Origin: Paenibacillus caui
GTDB taxonomy: Bacteria; Bacillota; Bacilli; Paenibacillales; Paenibacillaceae
Assembly (NCBI RefSeq): GCF_019904135.1
Contig: NZ_JAIOGQ010000017.1
Location: 1 to 64,000, forward strand
Length of the DNA: 64,000 bases
Reading direction: 5' to 3'
Under the pieces are notes generated by a model. The model was not told the origin of the DNA and did not search any database. It saw nothing but the letters and a program-made list of their open reading frames with translations. A program made the position numbers and the translations under genes. Of this stretch, positions 43,097-51,829 are shown in pieces. Each line of letters begins with the position of its first letter. The first letter of the stretch is position 1.

Positions 43097-44579
43097 CGTC
43101 CCAGGCATCTTCGAGGTCTTTGGCCGCATCTTCGAGTTTACTTTCTTCAACCAACGGCTCAGCTGCGCAGTACAACTGCAAACGCAGCGAGCCGTTATGT
43201 TTGGCGGCCGTAACTTCCTTCACGGCCAGGGAAGAACGCAGCGCCTTCGCCAGATAGAGCAATGATCCAAGACGATGGGCTCGCTGCGTATCCGCCGGCT
43301 CCAGAATGTCCCGATGCTGCTCCAGCAGTTGGGGCGTTCTTTTTTTGGGGTGATAATCGGCGGCGATGGCGCTGAGCACTGTCTGCCGGTGGGACAAGCC
43401 GTAAATGCCGCCGAACAGAATCCGGTATGCGGAATGCTGGCTGCTCTTGTAGTAGTTCACAAGGATTCCGCTCGCATGCAGCATGGCAGCGGTATACATC
43501 ACGTAAGCATCGTTTCTGTCAGGCTTCCTGCCTGTGAGCGCCTCATATATGGTAACCATATCCTCGTAAGACTTGGCCCCAAATGCCTCGGGCTCAGACG
43601 GTCCAAAGGCGAGAATGTTCCGGATGCTTGCCTTAAGCGCGTTAGGCACGGCCGGCTCGTCCGGAGCGATCCATTCCCGGAACAGGCCGTCCCGCACTCC
43701 GGCTCCGCTGACGATATAACGATCCGCCTTTACGGTCCGGAATATGGTTTGCAAAATAAGCAGCCCTGGAACGATAAGATTCGCTCGTTCTTTGGACAGC
43801 CCGGGCACCTTTTTGCGCTGGGCGAAGGACTGGAATGGCAAAGTTTCCGCAGCCTGATCGACCGCCTCGCTCTTCATCTCATAATAATGGGTGACCGGAA
43901 GCGAATATTGAATTCGCTTTTGGTGCATTTTAGCCATGGTTCGTATCGTTCCGCCCAGGCCAATCAGCGGGAGCCCGGGATTTATTTTAATCCAATCCAG
44001 ACCTTCCAATGCCTGACTGATCTCTTCGCGGAAACGCCGAACCTGCTGCTGTGTCCACACTTCCTGGGTTCCATAGCGGGCATGGGCGTTTACGGCCCCG
44101 ATCGGCAGCGAGATACTGTTCAACCGTTTGCGATTCCGGAACAGGGTTATTTCCGTACTGCCTCCCCCGATATCGATGATCATTCCGTCCTGAATGTCCA
44201 TAGATTGAAGAACGCCGAGGAACCCGTAGTATGCTTCTTTGTCTCCCGACACACATTCAATAGTCAGTCCAGTATCAGCTTCAAGCCAGCGGATAATGTC
44301 TTCCGAATTGGCAGCATTGCGAATCGCGGCTGTGGCGGCGGCGCGAATATGTATGGTCCGGTAGGCCTCACAGATGGCCCGAAACTGACGCAGCACCGTG
44401 ACGGCTGTCTGCAGATGCGCACGCGGAATCCGTCCATCAGGCTGAACCAGCCGGCTCAGACGGGCGGAGTATTTATTTTCGTAAATGATCCGGTAAGCTC
44501 CCCCCGGTTCTGTCTCATAAATCACCAGACGAACGGAATTGGAACCGATGTCAATGATCCCGATATTGTGATGAGTCAT
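43056..44579 (-). CDS. ppx: Ppx/GppA family exopolyphosphatase
   Basis: A 507-residue ASKHA-fold phosphatase that releases phosphate from polyphosphate or hydrolyses pppGpp. The N-terminal motifs are GIIDIGSNSVRLVIYE and MIIDIGGGSTEITLF. The C-terminal half is HD-like/helical (YVMYTAAMLHASGI). ATG 44579 has AAGGAG six bases ahead. It forms a convergent pair with ppk, so synthesis and breakdown are encoded back-to-back. Confidence 0.92.
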   Translation of the reverse strand: MTHHNIGIIDIGSNSVRLVIYETEPGGAYRIIYENKYSARLSRLVQPDGRIPRAHLQTAVTVLRQFRAICEAYRTIHIRAAATAAIRNAANSEDIIRWLEADTGLTIECVSGDKEAYYGFLGVLQSMDIQDGMIIDIGGGSTEITLFRNRKRLNSISLPIGAVNAHARYGTQEVWTQQQVRRFREEISQALEGLDWIKINPGLPLIGLGGTIRTMAKMHQKRIQYSLPVTHYYEMKSEAVDQAAETLPFQSFAQRKKVPGLSKERANLIVPGLLILQTIFRTVKADRYIVSGAGVRDGLFREWIAPDEPAVPNALKASIRNILAFGPSEPEAFGAKSYEDMVTIYEALTGRKPDRNDAYVMYTAAMLHASGILVNYYKSSQHSAYRILFGGIYGLSHRQTVLSAIAADYHPKKRTPQLLEQHRDILEPADTQRAHRLGSLLYLAKALRSSLAVKEVTAAKHNGSLRLQLYCAAEPLVEESKLEDAAKDLEDAWDVKLTWTNLPASIT

Positions 44580-44799
44580 AGGCAACTCCTTGTCTACATA
44601 CAGTATTGAAAAATATTACGATACGCTATATGCATCATGAGGGACGTTACAGCTCTTTATTATCATATTACCCAGTATGCAATAGAAATATTGTAGCATA
44701 TTCGTATAGCCCTGCGAATTGATTTGATGACTTAAGCAGGTAATCGTACAAACCATTACGAGAGAAAATGCATCCATTGATATAAAAAGGGGTGAGCGT

Positions 44800-45732
44800 A
44801 TGCAGACTCGAAACTCGGGCAATGCGCAGGGCATTGACGTTTCGCATCACAATGGCGTCATCGACTGGCGGCGCGTGGCCGCAAGCGGAAAATCTTTTGC
44901 CTTCATTAAGGCCAGCGAAGGAACAACCTTCAAAGACTCTATGTTTGCTGCCAATGTCCAAGGGGCCAAAGAGGCAAATTTGATGGTCGGCGCTTACCAT
45001 TTTGTCAATGCGGCCACTGCGGAAAAAGCCCGGGAGGAAGCGGCCAACTTTGCCGCAGCCATGTCGCTCGTGGGAGGAGCCGCCGCTTTGGAGCTGCCGC
45101 CGGTTATGGATTATGAGAATAACCCCCGCGGCATCAGCAAGTCGCAGATTAATTCGGTCGCGAGCGCTTTTCTGGCCGAGCTGGAGGGGCTGACATCAAG
45201 AAAACCGCTTGTTTATTCGGGCAATGATTTTTCCGTTAATTTTGATGCAGGTCTGGGGACTTACGGGCTTTGGGTGGCCAGATACAGCACTCAGCCCCCG
45301 TGGAACGTGCCGGCCTGGAAAAACTGGGACTTCTGGCAGTACAGCAGTACAGGGTCCGTTGCCGGAATTAACGGCCAGGTAGACTTGAATGTATTTAGAG
45401 GGTCGGTGGAAGAACTGAGGGATTTTGTGAGCCGTCAAACGAACGGAGAGGATGTGGAGGACTTGCCAACGATACAGGAACTGCAGAATATTATACAGGC
45501 GCAGGAAGCTCGCATTGCCGCTATGGAACGAAAGCTCAACATGTCCGGCAAGGAGCCGCTGCCGAAATGGGCGGAGTCTGCAGTGGTTGCCGGCAAGGCG
45601 GTTGGCGCTATCAAGACCTCGGCCGATAAAAGCATCCCGGAGTTGGTTTCATTGCAGATGCTGATGAACCTCGGATTGCTCGACCCAGAAATCGTCAGGA
45701 CGATTCAAAGCTTCAAGCGCCAGCAAAGCTAG
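44800..45732 (+). CDS. GH25 family muramidase (endolysin-like)
   Basis: A 310-residue protein. A GH25 catalytic domain spans about 1-205: GIDVSHHNGVIDWRRV, FAFIKASEGTTFKD, VMDYENN with the catalytic acids, and NWDFWQYSSTG. A linker/coiled coil (EARIAAMERKLNM) and a helical end domain (KWAESAVVAGKAVGA) follow and resemble the tail of phage-type lysozymes. There is no signal peptide, so it needs a holin-like or other non-Sec release, or acts on lysis. Neighbouring phage genes are absent. AAGGGGTGAG lies about seven bases before the ATG. Confidence 0.85.
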   Translation: MQTRNSGNAQGIDVSHHNGVIDWRRVAASGKSFAFIKASEGTTFKDSMFAANVQGAKEANLMVGAYHFVNAATAEKAREEAANFAAAMSLVGGAAALELPPVMDYENNPRGISKSQINSVASAFLAELEGLTSRKPLVYSGNDFSVNFDAGLGTYGLWVARYSTQPPWNVPAWKNWDFWQYSSTGSVAGINGQVDLNVFRGSVEELRDFVSRQTNGEDVEDLPTIQELQNIIQAQEARIAAMERKLNMSGKEPLPKWAESAVVAGKAVGAIKTSADKSIPELVSLQMLMNLGLLDPEIVRTIQSFKRQQS

Positions 45733-45769
45733 GCTGCCCCTTCTATTGCCATAATGCAAGAACACAAAT

Positions 45770-45826
45770 AGAACCCGTATAGACTGAAGGCTTGCCTGCA
45801 AAGCTCTGGGTCTATACGGGTTCTTT
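45770..45826. terminator. Terminator between GH25 and the antiporter gene
   Basis: AGAACCCGTATAGAC pairs perfectly with GTCTATACGGGTTCT around a structured loop; a T-run follows on the plus strand. It lies between two converging genes. Confidence 0.85.
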
Positions 45827-45844
45827 GGTTTGAACACTGTCCGG

Positions 45845-47020
45845 TTATATTTGCTCGCGACCGTTGCGAAGCTCTTCAGACGAGCGCTGCATGGCGAACG
45901 CCCATTTCAGCATGGGAGGGGTCACCAGGGTGGTCAGGATGACGACAATAACGACGGCCGTGAAGTATTCCGGAGCGAGCAGCCCTGAGGACAGACCTGT
46001 CGCAGCGATAATGAGAGCAACTTCACCGCGCGAGACCATGCCTGAACCGATGACGAGCGCAGAACGGTTGTCAAATCCGGTCAGCCTTGCGCCAAGTCCG
46101 CCACCGACCAGTTTGGTCAAAATGGCAACGACCGTAAGCAATACAATAAGGCCGATCTGGCTTCCGACGCCTTCAAAGGATACGTTTAACCCGATGCTGA
46201 CAAAGAACACCGGAACGAACACCGCGTATGCGACAGGCTCGATTTTGGATTCCACAGTATGCTTGAATTCCGTTTGGGAGACGGCAATTCCGGCGATAAA
46301 AGCGCCGATAATGCCGGCAACGCCCATCGATTCGGCGAAATAGGACAAGGCGAAGCATACGATCAACCCGGCGGTAATGACCGTTTCCGTAACCTGCAGC
46401 TTGCCGAAGAGCTTCAACAGCCGGGGAACGACCAGCCAGGCCGCGGCGATTGCAATAATGAAGAAGAGCAGTTTTTTGGCGGCTATCATTCCAAGCGAAA
46501 CATCGCTTTCCGCCCCAAGAAAACTCAGCATAAAGGCGAGCAGGACCACGACAATCACATCGTCCAGTACAGCTGCCCCGAGAATAGAGGTGCTTTCTCT
46601 TGTATTCAGCTTGCCCATTTCCTTCAGGGTTTGCACGGAGATGCTTACAGACGTTGCACACAGCAGCAGGCCCAAAAACAATCCTTGACTACTACCCAGT
46701 CCAAGCGCCATGGAAGCGGCATAGCCGCAAATAAGCGGAGTAATGATTCCGCCGATCGCGACTGCAAGTGCCGTTTTCCAGTTGCTTTGAAGCTGCTTCA
46801 AATCCGTTTCCAGGCCTGCCATGAACATCAGCAGCAGAACACCGATTTCCGAAAAATATTCGATAAATTCGCCGTTGTGAACCCAGCCCAGCACGGCAGG
46901 TCCCAGAATAATGCCGGCGATAAGCTTTCCAAGCACGGACGGCTGGCTGAGTCGAACCGACAAGTCACCGGCCAGTTTGGTAAACAGCATAATGATGCTT
47001 AAAGAAAGAATGAATTCCAA
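45845..47020 (-). CDS. CPA2-type cation:proton antiporter (KefB/NapA-like)
   Basis: A 391-residue membrane protein with about 12 helices. LGKLIAGIILGPAVLGW, the helix MFMAGLETDLKQL, and the discontinuous helix VLDDVIVVVLLAF with the conserved Asp pair of Na+/H+ or K+/H+ exchangers are visible. There is no TrkA-N domain at the end, so it is of the short NapA-like kind. TTG 47020 with GAGGAGG seven bases before it is chosen over the frame start at 47086, which lies within the RNA leader stem. It is transcribed from its own promoter through a terminator-like leader. Confidence 0.9.
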   Translation of the reverse strand: MEFILSLSIIMLFTKLAGDLSVRLSQPSVLGKLIAGIILGPAVLGWVHNGEFIEYFSEIGVLLLMFMAGLETDLKQLQSNWKTALAVAIGGIITPLICGYAASMALGLGSSQGLFLGLLLCATSVSISVQTLKEMGKLNTRESTSILGAAVLDDVIVVVLLAFMLSFLGAESDVSLGMIAAKKLLFFIIAIAAAWLVVPRLLKLFGKLQVTETVITAGLIVCFALSYFAESMGVAGIIGAFIAGIAVSQTEFKHTVESKIEPVAYAVFVPVFFVSIGLNVSFEGVGSQIGLIVLLTVVAILTKLVGGGLGARLTGFDNRSALVIGSGMVSRGEVALIIAATGLSSGLLAPEYFTAVVIVVILTTLVTPPMLKWAFAMQRSSEELRNGREQI

Positions 47021-47051
47021 GTTGACTCCTCCTCTACACTCGCGAAGACAC

Positions 47052-47133
47052 AAAAAGGGAGCCTGTACACAGGCCCCCCGCATCATTTAAGCATCCGTCT
47101 CAAGACATAGAGGGGCCTGGGTTGACAGGCTCC
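47052..47133 (-). ncRNA. Attenuator-like structured leader of the antiporter gene
   Basis: On the minus strand, four short blocks occur in order: A GGAGCCTG, B CAGGCCCC, C GGGGCCTG, D CAGGCTCC, then C and five T (47056-47052). A pairs fully with D and B with C, making one long stem. Alternatively A pairs with B and C with D through GCCTG/CAGGC, making two hairpins, the second one ending at the T-run like an intrinsic terminator. The transcript begins about 20 bases upstream and the coding region about 35 bases downstream, so the leader can choose between two folds before the gene is reached. It matches no riboswitch class I can name. Confidence 0.6.
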
Positions 47134-47162
47134 TCCGGTCATCGCATATAAAATTTGTGTTA

Positions 47163-47191
47163 ATTATATCACACGATAAGCGATCTGTCGA
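47163..47191 (-). promoter_or_regulatory. Promoter of the antiporter gene
   Basis: On the minus strand TCGACA, 17 bases, TATAAT, with a TG in front of the -10 (TGATATAAT). It places the transcript start near 47155, just before the structured leader. Confidence 0.7.
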
Positions 47192-47285
47192 ACAGAAAAA
47201 CTTTCCCAAAATTGGACCCCGGTCCATACCGGCGAACGCATCAAGACATATACTACCATGTAATTTATCATAAGGAGGAGTTTAA

Positions 47286-47381
47286 ATGTCCGATTTCGTA
47301 GGAAAAGGTTTTACTTCAACTGGCGTCATCCTCGTGCTTTTCATCTTGCTGGTAATCATCACCCGCACGTTTTGGCTGTAA
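47286..47381 (+). CDS. YjcZ-like small spore membrane protein (31 residues)
   Basis: A 31-codon gene: MSDFVGKGFTSTGVILVLF continuing into a hydrophobic helix ending RTFWL. It is preceded by ATAAGGAGGAGT at ideal spacing. Short proteins of this form (hydrophilic head, one helix, aromatic end) are the YjcZ family of sporulation proteins in Bacillales. A terminator follows. It is found next to the germination operon. Confidence 0.75.
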   Translation: MSDFVGKGFTSTGVILVLFILLVIITRTFWL

Positions 47382-47410
47382 CAGAATTCATTTAGCGTAA
47401 ACGCATCAAT

Positions 47411-47442
47411 AACCTCCCTGGCTCTGATTAGGGAGGTTTTGA
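47411..47442 (+). terminator. Terminator of the small spore protein gene
   Basis: AACCTCCCT pairs with AGGGAGGTT around a ten-base loop and is followed by TTT. Confidence 0.75.
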
Positions 47443-47463
47443 TGTACAATGGGGCCGGAAGGC

Positions 47464-47673
47464 TTAAACCAGCAGCCATAACACCAAGGAGCCAATCAGA
47501 AAGAGAGCGAATAGACACAGCTGGATCCATCCGAGCGCCAGCGCTATAAATTTTTCCTTCCACATTCCATTCACCCTGTAAACTTGCCGGTCTACGAAGA
47601 GAAGTACAATCCCGGAAACAAAAAACAGGGTGACAACATAAATCATCAACCGCATAAAAACCACGATTATCAC
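47464..47673 (-). CDS. Small two-helix membrane protein, likely germinant-receptor D subunit
   Basis: A 69-residue protein with two transmembrane helices (about 8-26 and 46-68) joined by a charged loop (DRQVYRVNGMWKEK). It begins three bases after the end of the germination C-subunit gene on the same strand. Some GerA-type operons in Bacillus carry a fourth gene for a short two-helix D protein that modulates receptor output; position, size and topology all fit. GTG 47673 is the frame start; GTG 47664 has a better distance to AAGG. Confidence 0.6.
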   Translation of the reverse strand: MIIVVFMRLMIYVVTLFFVSGIVLLFVDRQVYRVNGMWKEKFIALALGWIQLCLFALFLIGSLVLWLLV

Positions 47674-47676
47674 ACC

Positions 47677-48915
47677 TTAATCATTTTTGAGGCCGATTCT
47701 GCGGACGGAGGAGTCCACGACAACTTCAATTGGCATACGGGAAAATAAATCCTCCCAGTCGCTTTTTTCATGTATATTGTTTCTCCAAAACGAGCTTTTG
47801 TATGCACGGACATATTCTCCAAAGCCTACAATGTCCGATTTATCCTTCTGCAGCCGAGTGAGCAGGTTCTCCGCACTCTCTTTAACGATAGAGCTTAAGC
47901 GTTCCTCTACCAATCTTAAACTTTCAGGCGAGCTGACTTTGACGTGTTCGGCCTCCTTTTCGACAAGTCTGGCCTCCAAATGGATTTTGAGCGTTGCGGC
48001 AGGCTTCCCGTCTCTGATTTTGACATTGATTTTAGATTCACGAGCCATCGTGCTTGTCATTACGATCCCCAATGGGGGTACTTGCAAAAGGGCGCTGTAG
48101 CCCGCCGGATCCATCCCTTTTATGGCCATATAAACTCCGATTTCGATTGGCTTCGTTGCACCGATCATGCGATTGTCACGAAAATAGGCCAACCCTCTGA
48201 TCAGAATATTATTTTCACCTCGAATCGAGATATGAGGAAGAAAGGCGTTTTGGCCCCATTTGGACTGATCACTCCAGTATTGTCCGATATCATCACCCGG
48301 AAATTTTCCCATTTCCGTTGATTTTTCGATCATTCCGAGTAAATACAGGGTAGGGACACGTTCCAAAGGAGGCGCAACATTCATAAATTTTGCGGCTTCC
48401 ACATCTGAAACAAGCAGCCAGGTCGACCTGCGAACCTCAGGATTGCGGCGCAAATAATCGTTGATATCGTCAAGTCCTTGTCTCGCGATCGCTTCGCTGA
48501 CGATAATAATTCGGAGATGAATTAAAGTTTTGGGATCCGCGATTTCCTGCTGCAGATTATTCAGGGCATCGTCAAGGGTGTGGCCTACGACTTGCACCAC
48601 CCAAACAGGCATTGAAGCGCTGTCGCCAGCTCCACCGCCGCCGGTTCCTCCGGTTCCAGGCCCAAGCGGGACGCGGCCCGGGACGGCGATTTGCGCGGTA
48701 AGACGGATCAGTTTATTTTTTACTGATGGGGGAGTGCTTAAATGAGTTGAATGGGCGTCACTATTTTGTTCGGATGGCGGCGCTTCATCGATAGCCATTC
48801 CGAGAATCAATGCCCGGCTCTCGATTTCCTGACGGTCCCAGCAACCTGTCAAACAGACGATGGACGTACAGAACATCAACAAACACAGTAACCATTTGCT
48901 AACCGGTCGTTTCAT
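47677..48915 (-). CDS. Spore germination receptor C subunit (Ger(x)C family lipoprotein)
   Basis: A 412-residue lipoprotein of the inner spore membrane. The signal is MKRPVSKWLLCLLMFCTS, with lipobox LTGC. The family start is CWDRQEIESRALILGMAIDE, and the mixed alpha/beta domains of GerBC/GerKC follow. A Gly-rich insertion (GPGTGGTGGGGAGDS) is unusual. ATG 48915 follows GGGAG, and the gene overlaps the end of the B-subunit gene by 17 bases. Confidence 0.92.
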   Translation of the reverse strand: MKRPVSKWLLCLLMFCTSIVCLTGCWDRQEIESRALILGMAIDEAPPSEQNSDAHSTHLSTPPSVKNKLIRLTAQIAVPGRVPLGPGTGGTGGGGAGDSASMPVWVVQVVGHTLDDALNNLQQEIADPKTLIHLRIIIVSEAIARQGLDDINDYLRRNPEVRRSTWLLVSDVEAAKFMNVAPPLERVPTLYLLGMIEKSTEMGKFPGDDIGQYWSDQSKWGQNAFLPHISIRGENNILIRGLAYFRDNRMIGATKPIEIGVYMAIKGMDPAGYSALLQVPPLGIVMTSTMARESKINVKIRDGKPAATLKIHLEARLVEKEAEHVKVSSPESLRLVEERLSSIVKESAENLLTRLQKDKSDIVGFGEYVRAYKSSFWRNNIHEKSDWEDLFSRMPIEVVVDSSVRRIGLKND

Positions 48916-50011
48916 TACCTCGGACTCCCTTCTGAATAAAGGATATGATGTATAGCAGCAGCGGATACCCAAAGGTTAGGCAAAGCCCCACAATGCTGAT
49001 CAGATTCATAGAATCATAAAGCTGAAAAAAATCTTGGGGAATCAAAGAGACGATAAATACAAACGGAATCAAAAAGGTTGCAAGCATCCGGTGATCCTGT
49101 AAATCAAATATTCTTCCAATTAAATATAAAGATATATAGTAGGTTGAAATTAAAGTTGTAAATACAGTAAGGACCCAGACGATAATAAAGATCCCGTCGA
49201 CTCTTTGCAGGCCGCTGACGGAAATCGAAGAGCTTCGCGCCAGCTCAAGTGTCGGGTACACCATCTCTTTCATTTCTTCCGCTCCAAATACCGCAGTGCT
49301 GGCAGTCACGATAAACAAATATAATGCGCCTGCGCAGGCAATCGACCAGAAGCTGCAGTTAAGAGCCTTTTGGGGCTTGCTCATGTGCGGAATGACCATG
49401 GCCAAAATAAATGAAACCTGAAACAGCCCCATAATGGTCAGAGCTCCGCTGATCACGTTCTTCGGATGGATCCCAGTAAAAGGGAGCAGATTCAGATAAT
49501 CCGCATTTCGGAGAGAACCGATCAGAATGATTAGCCCCGGCACCAGGATAAAGGGCAGATAGAACGTGTGAATGTAACTGAATTTGATGATATTGCGCCG
49601 TGCGGATAACGCAGTAAGAGACAGCAGCATAATAGCCGTTATTTCTGGGGGAGTCCGGGGAAGCACGATCAGCGAGATAGCTTCCGCAGTTTCGCGGACG
49701 ATCCCCCCTGTCACGAGCAGGAACATCAGTATAAGGGTGAAGCAGAACAGCAGGGTAGGCCACTTGCCGATCAGCTTCCCGCTGTACACGACTATATTTT
49801 CCTTTGGGAATCTCCTGCCGACCAGTGACAACGGAATCAGGGAAATACAAGAGAACACAATGCCTAGCAATGTGACGAGAGGACCTCCGCTGTCTGCTGC
49901 CTGAGCCATATAAGTGGGAAAAGTAAGCACGCCGATGCCTACAATGCTGCTGATGACAATGGCCTGTGTTTGCAATGGTGTAATTTGTCCGGTTGGTGTG
50001 GAACGGTTCAT
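48899..50011 (-). CDS. Spore germination receptor B subunit (GerAB/KB family)
   Basis: A 370-residue protein of the amino acid-polyamine-organocation superfamily with ten predicted helices, the likely germinant-binding subunit. ITPLQTQAIVISSIVGIGVLTFP is the hallmark start. ATG 50011 overlaps the TGA stop of the A-subunit gene in TGATG, behind AAGGAG. Confidence 0.92.
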   Translation of the reverse strand: MNRSTPTGQITPLQTQAIVISSIVGIGVLTFPTYMAQAADSGGPLVTLLGIVFSCISLIPLSLVGRRFPKENIVVYSGKLIGKWPTLLFCFTLILMFLLVTGGIVRETAEAISLIVLPRTPPEITAIMLLSLTALSARRNIIKFSYIHTFYLPFILVPGLIILIGSLRNADYLNLLPFTGIHPKNVISGALTIMGLFQVSFILAMVIPHMSKPQKALNCSFWSIACAGALYLFIVTASTAVFGAEEMKEMVYPTLELARSSSISVSGLQRVDGIFIIVWVLTVFTTLISTYYISLYLIGRIFDLQDHRMLATFLIPFVFIVSLIPQDFFQLYDSMNLISIVGLCLTFGYPLLLYIISFIQKGVRGNETTG

Positions 50012-51630
50012 CACGGATTCTCCTTGCGAGTCGGCCCTTTAAATGCCGAGTCCATAGGTGATTTAGCAGTTTTTTTGGCTTGACGTCGTTTATTGACCGG
50101 GTGTAAGTAGCTTGGACGATTGGGTATCCACCACAAAGGCCCGCGCATCAGGGAATCTTTGATGCCCTGCCAGCTTCCCGGTACGATCGGCGCTACATAC
50201 GGGACACCGAAGGATTCAAGCGACAACAGGTGATTCACGATCAGGATGAGGCCGATCATTACTCCGTATAGCCCGAAGGTGCCTGCAAGAAAAATGAGTG
50301 GGAAGCGGAGCATGCGAAGCGCGATAGCCGCATTATAGGCAGGCGTTGCGAACGATCCGATTGTCGTCAGGGCGACGATCACAACTGTAATGGGACTGCA
50401 GAAGCCGGCGGATACGGCTGCTTGCCCGATGACGAGCACACCGACGATGGACAAAGCGCCCCCGATCATTTGCGGAAGCCTGATGGTCGCTTCCCTTAAT
50501 ACTTCCATAGAAACTTCAATAATTAACACTTCGATGAAAGCCGGGAAAGGCACGCCCGCCCTGCCTCCCGCTACGGCCACCGCGAAATCGGTAGGCAGCA
50601 GCTCCGGGTTAAAGGAAATCACGGACACATAGAGCGCGGGAGTTATCAACGAGAAAATAAGTGCAATCAAACGCACCATGCGAATCAAGCTGGCAATCAT
50701 AAACCGCTCGGTATAATCATCCAGAGTCTGATAAAATTGGGCAAACACCGTCGGAATGATTAGAGCGAACGGGGAATTGTCCACCATAATGGCCACTCTG
50801 CCTTCAATGAGCGCTGCGGCAGTCTTGTCCGGTCTTTCCGTGCTTTGAATTTGCGGAAAAGGGGACATGGGATGGTCTTCGATAAATTGCTCGATATAAC
50901 CGGCGTCGATAATGGCGTCCGTGTCGATTTTGGACAGACGGCTCAAGGCTTCATCAACCAGCTGCGGATTGACGATTCCTTCTATATAGCAAACGGCTAC
51001 CCTTGATCTGGTCCTTCTGCCAATTGGACTTATCTTGATTCGCAGATCATTGGATTGCAGCCGGCCACGCAGAAGCGACAAATTGGTTTCGAGAACTTCT
51101 ACAAATCCTTCCCGCGCTCCGCGGATCACTTGCTCAGTTTGCGGCTGCTCAATGCCCCGCTTTTCAATCTTTCGGGTTTGCAGCACCAGGGATTCAGGAG
51201 CTCCGTCAATCAGCAAGACCGTACTGCCCTGCATAATGGAGTTAAGCAGTTTTTCCGCTTCTGTCTCCTTCATGCCACCCGTTACAAGCAGGCAATCTTT
51301 CAGGAGGACATCCGGGAGCTCCTTCAAGTCTATAACTTTAAAATTGAGCTGCGGCGGGATGTTCATCAGAGGTTTCAGGATGGCTTCGTGGATCAGAATA
51401 TGATCGACAACCGATGCCATAAATATGGCGGCAGCTTCTATTTCGCCGAAGACCCTGAATCTTCGCACGATCAGGTCGTCGCTTTCGCCCAGGAAGGAAT
51501 GGATGGCCTCAAGCTTGTCCTCGAGAGAGGGTGAGGCCAGTTGGACGGTTGTACCCGGTGTCATACGCGACTCTACCGGCTCGTGCTTTCCGGCTTTGTA
51601 GGTTTCAAAGATTTGCTTCCAGCTGGACAT
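50011..51630 (-). CDS. Spore germination receptor A subunit (GerAA/KA family)
   Basis: A 539-residue protein. The N-terminal soluble domain (to about 250) is followed by four to six membrane helices. ESTERPDKTAAALIEGRVAI-type sequence (QSTERPDKTAAALIEGRVAI), VDNSPFALIIPTVFAQFYQ and GGRAGVPFPAFIEVLIIEVS are strongly conserved in GerA proteins, now known to form ion channels. ATG 51630 follows GGAGGAGG; the frame start at 51663 lies upstream of that site. It is the first gene of the operon. Confidence 0.95.
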   Translation of the reverse strand: MSSWKQIFETYKAGKHEPVESRMTPGTTVQLASPSLEDKLEAIHSFLGESDDLIVRRFRVFGEIEAAAIFMASVVDHILIHEAILKPLMNIPPQLNFKVIDLKELPDVLLKDCLLVTGGMKETEAEKLLNSIMQGSTVLLIDGAPESLVLQTRKIEKRGIEQPQTEQVIRGAREGFVEVLETNLSLLRGRLQSNDLRIKISPIGRRTRSRVAVCYIEGIVNPQLVDEALSRLSKIDTDAIIDAGYIEQFIEDHPMSPFPQIQSTERPDKTAAALIEGRVAIMVDNSPFALIIPTVFAQFYQTLDDYTERFMIASLIRMVRLIALIFSLITPALYVSVISFNPELLPTDFAVAVAGGRAGVPFPAFIEVLIIEVSMEVLREATIRLPQMIGGALSIVGVLVIGQAAVSAGFCSPITVVIVALTTIGSFATPAYNAAIALRMLRFPLIFLAGTFGLYGVMIGLILIVNHLLSLESFGVPYVAPIVPGSWQGIKDSLMRGPLWWIPNRPSYLHPVNKRRQAKKTAKSPMDSAFKGPTRKENP

Positions 51631-51689
51631 GTGAAATCCTCCTCCGTCCGGTCTGCATTTCAAAGTTATTTATCTCCAGTCAGGAAGTG

Positions 51690-51718
51690 AATTATGTATC
51701 TTGAGGGGTTTCTTTACA
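51690..51718 (-). promoter_or_regulatory. Weak candidate sigma-G-type promoter of the germination operon
   Basis: On the minus strand TGTAAA, 16 bases, CATAATT, resembling the forespore sigma-G pattern (TGAATA, 17-18, CATACTA) with one base less spacing. It overlaps the divergent promoter of the GbsR-type gene. Germination operons are normally sigma-G dependent. Confidence 0.3.
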
Positions 51719-51741
51719 TTTAATTTGCACTTTCATACAAT
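51713..51741 (+). promoter_or_regulatory. Promoter of the first GbsR-type gene
   Basis: TTTACA, 17 bases, TACAAT. The second GbsR gene has a nearly identical element (TTTACT-N17-TACAAT at 60272-60300, minus strand). Confidence 0.6.
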
Positions 51742-51829
51742 AATGAGAGGCATGCGCTTTGCCTGCTATGAAAGATTATTATTATGGACAAGACAGCAGC
51801 ATGAGTCATTTTCACGGGAGGTTGCAGCT

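Noticed and set aside
43275..44609. 444-codon plus-strand frame opposite ppx
   Set aside because: ppx has clear motifs on the minus strand; this frame has none and would be antisense over its whole length.
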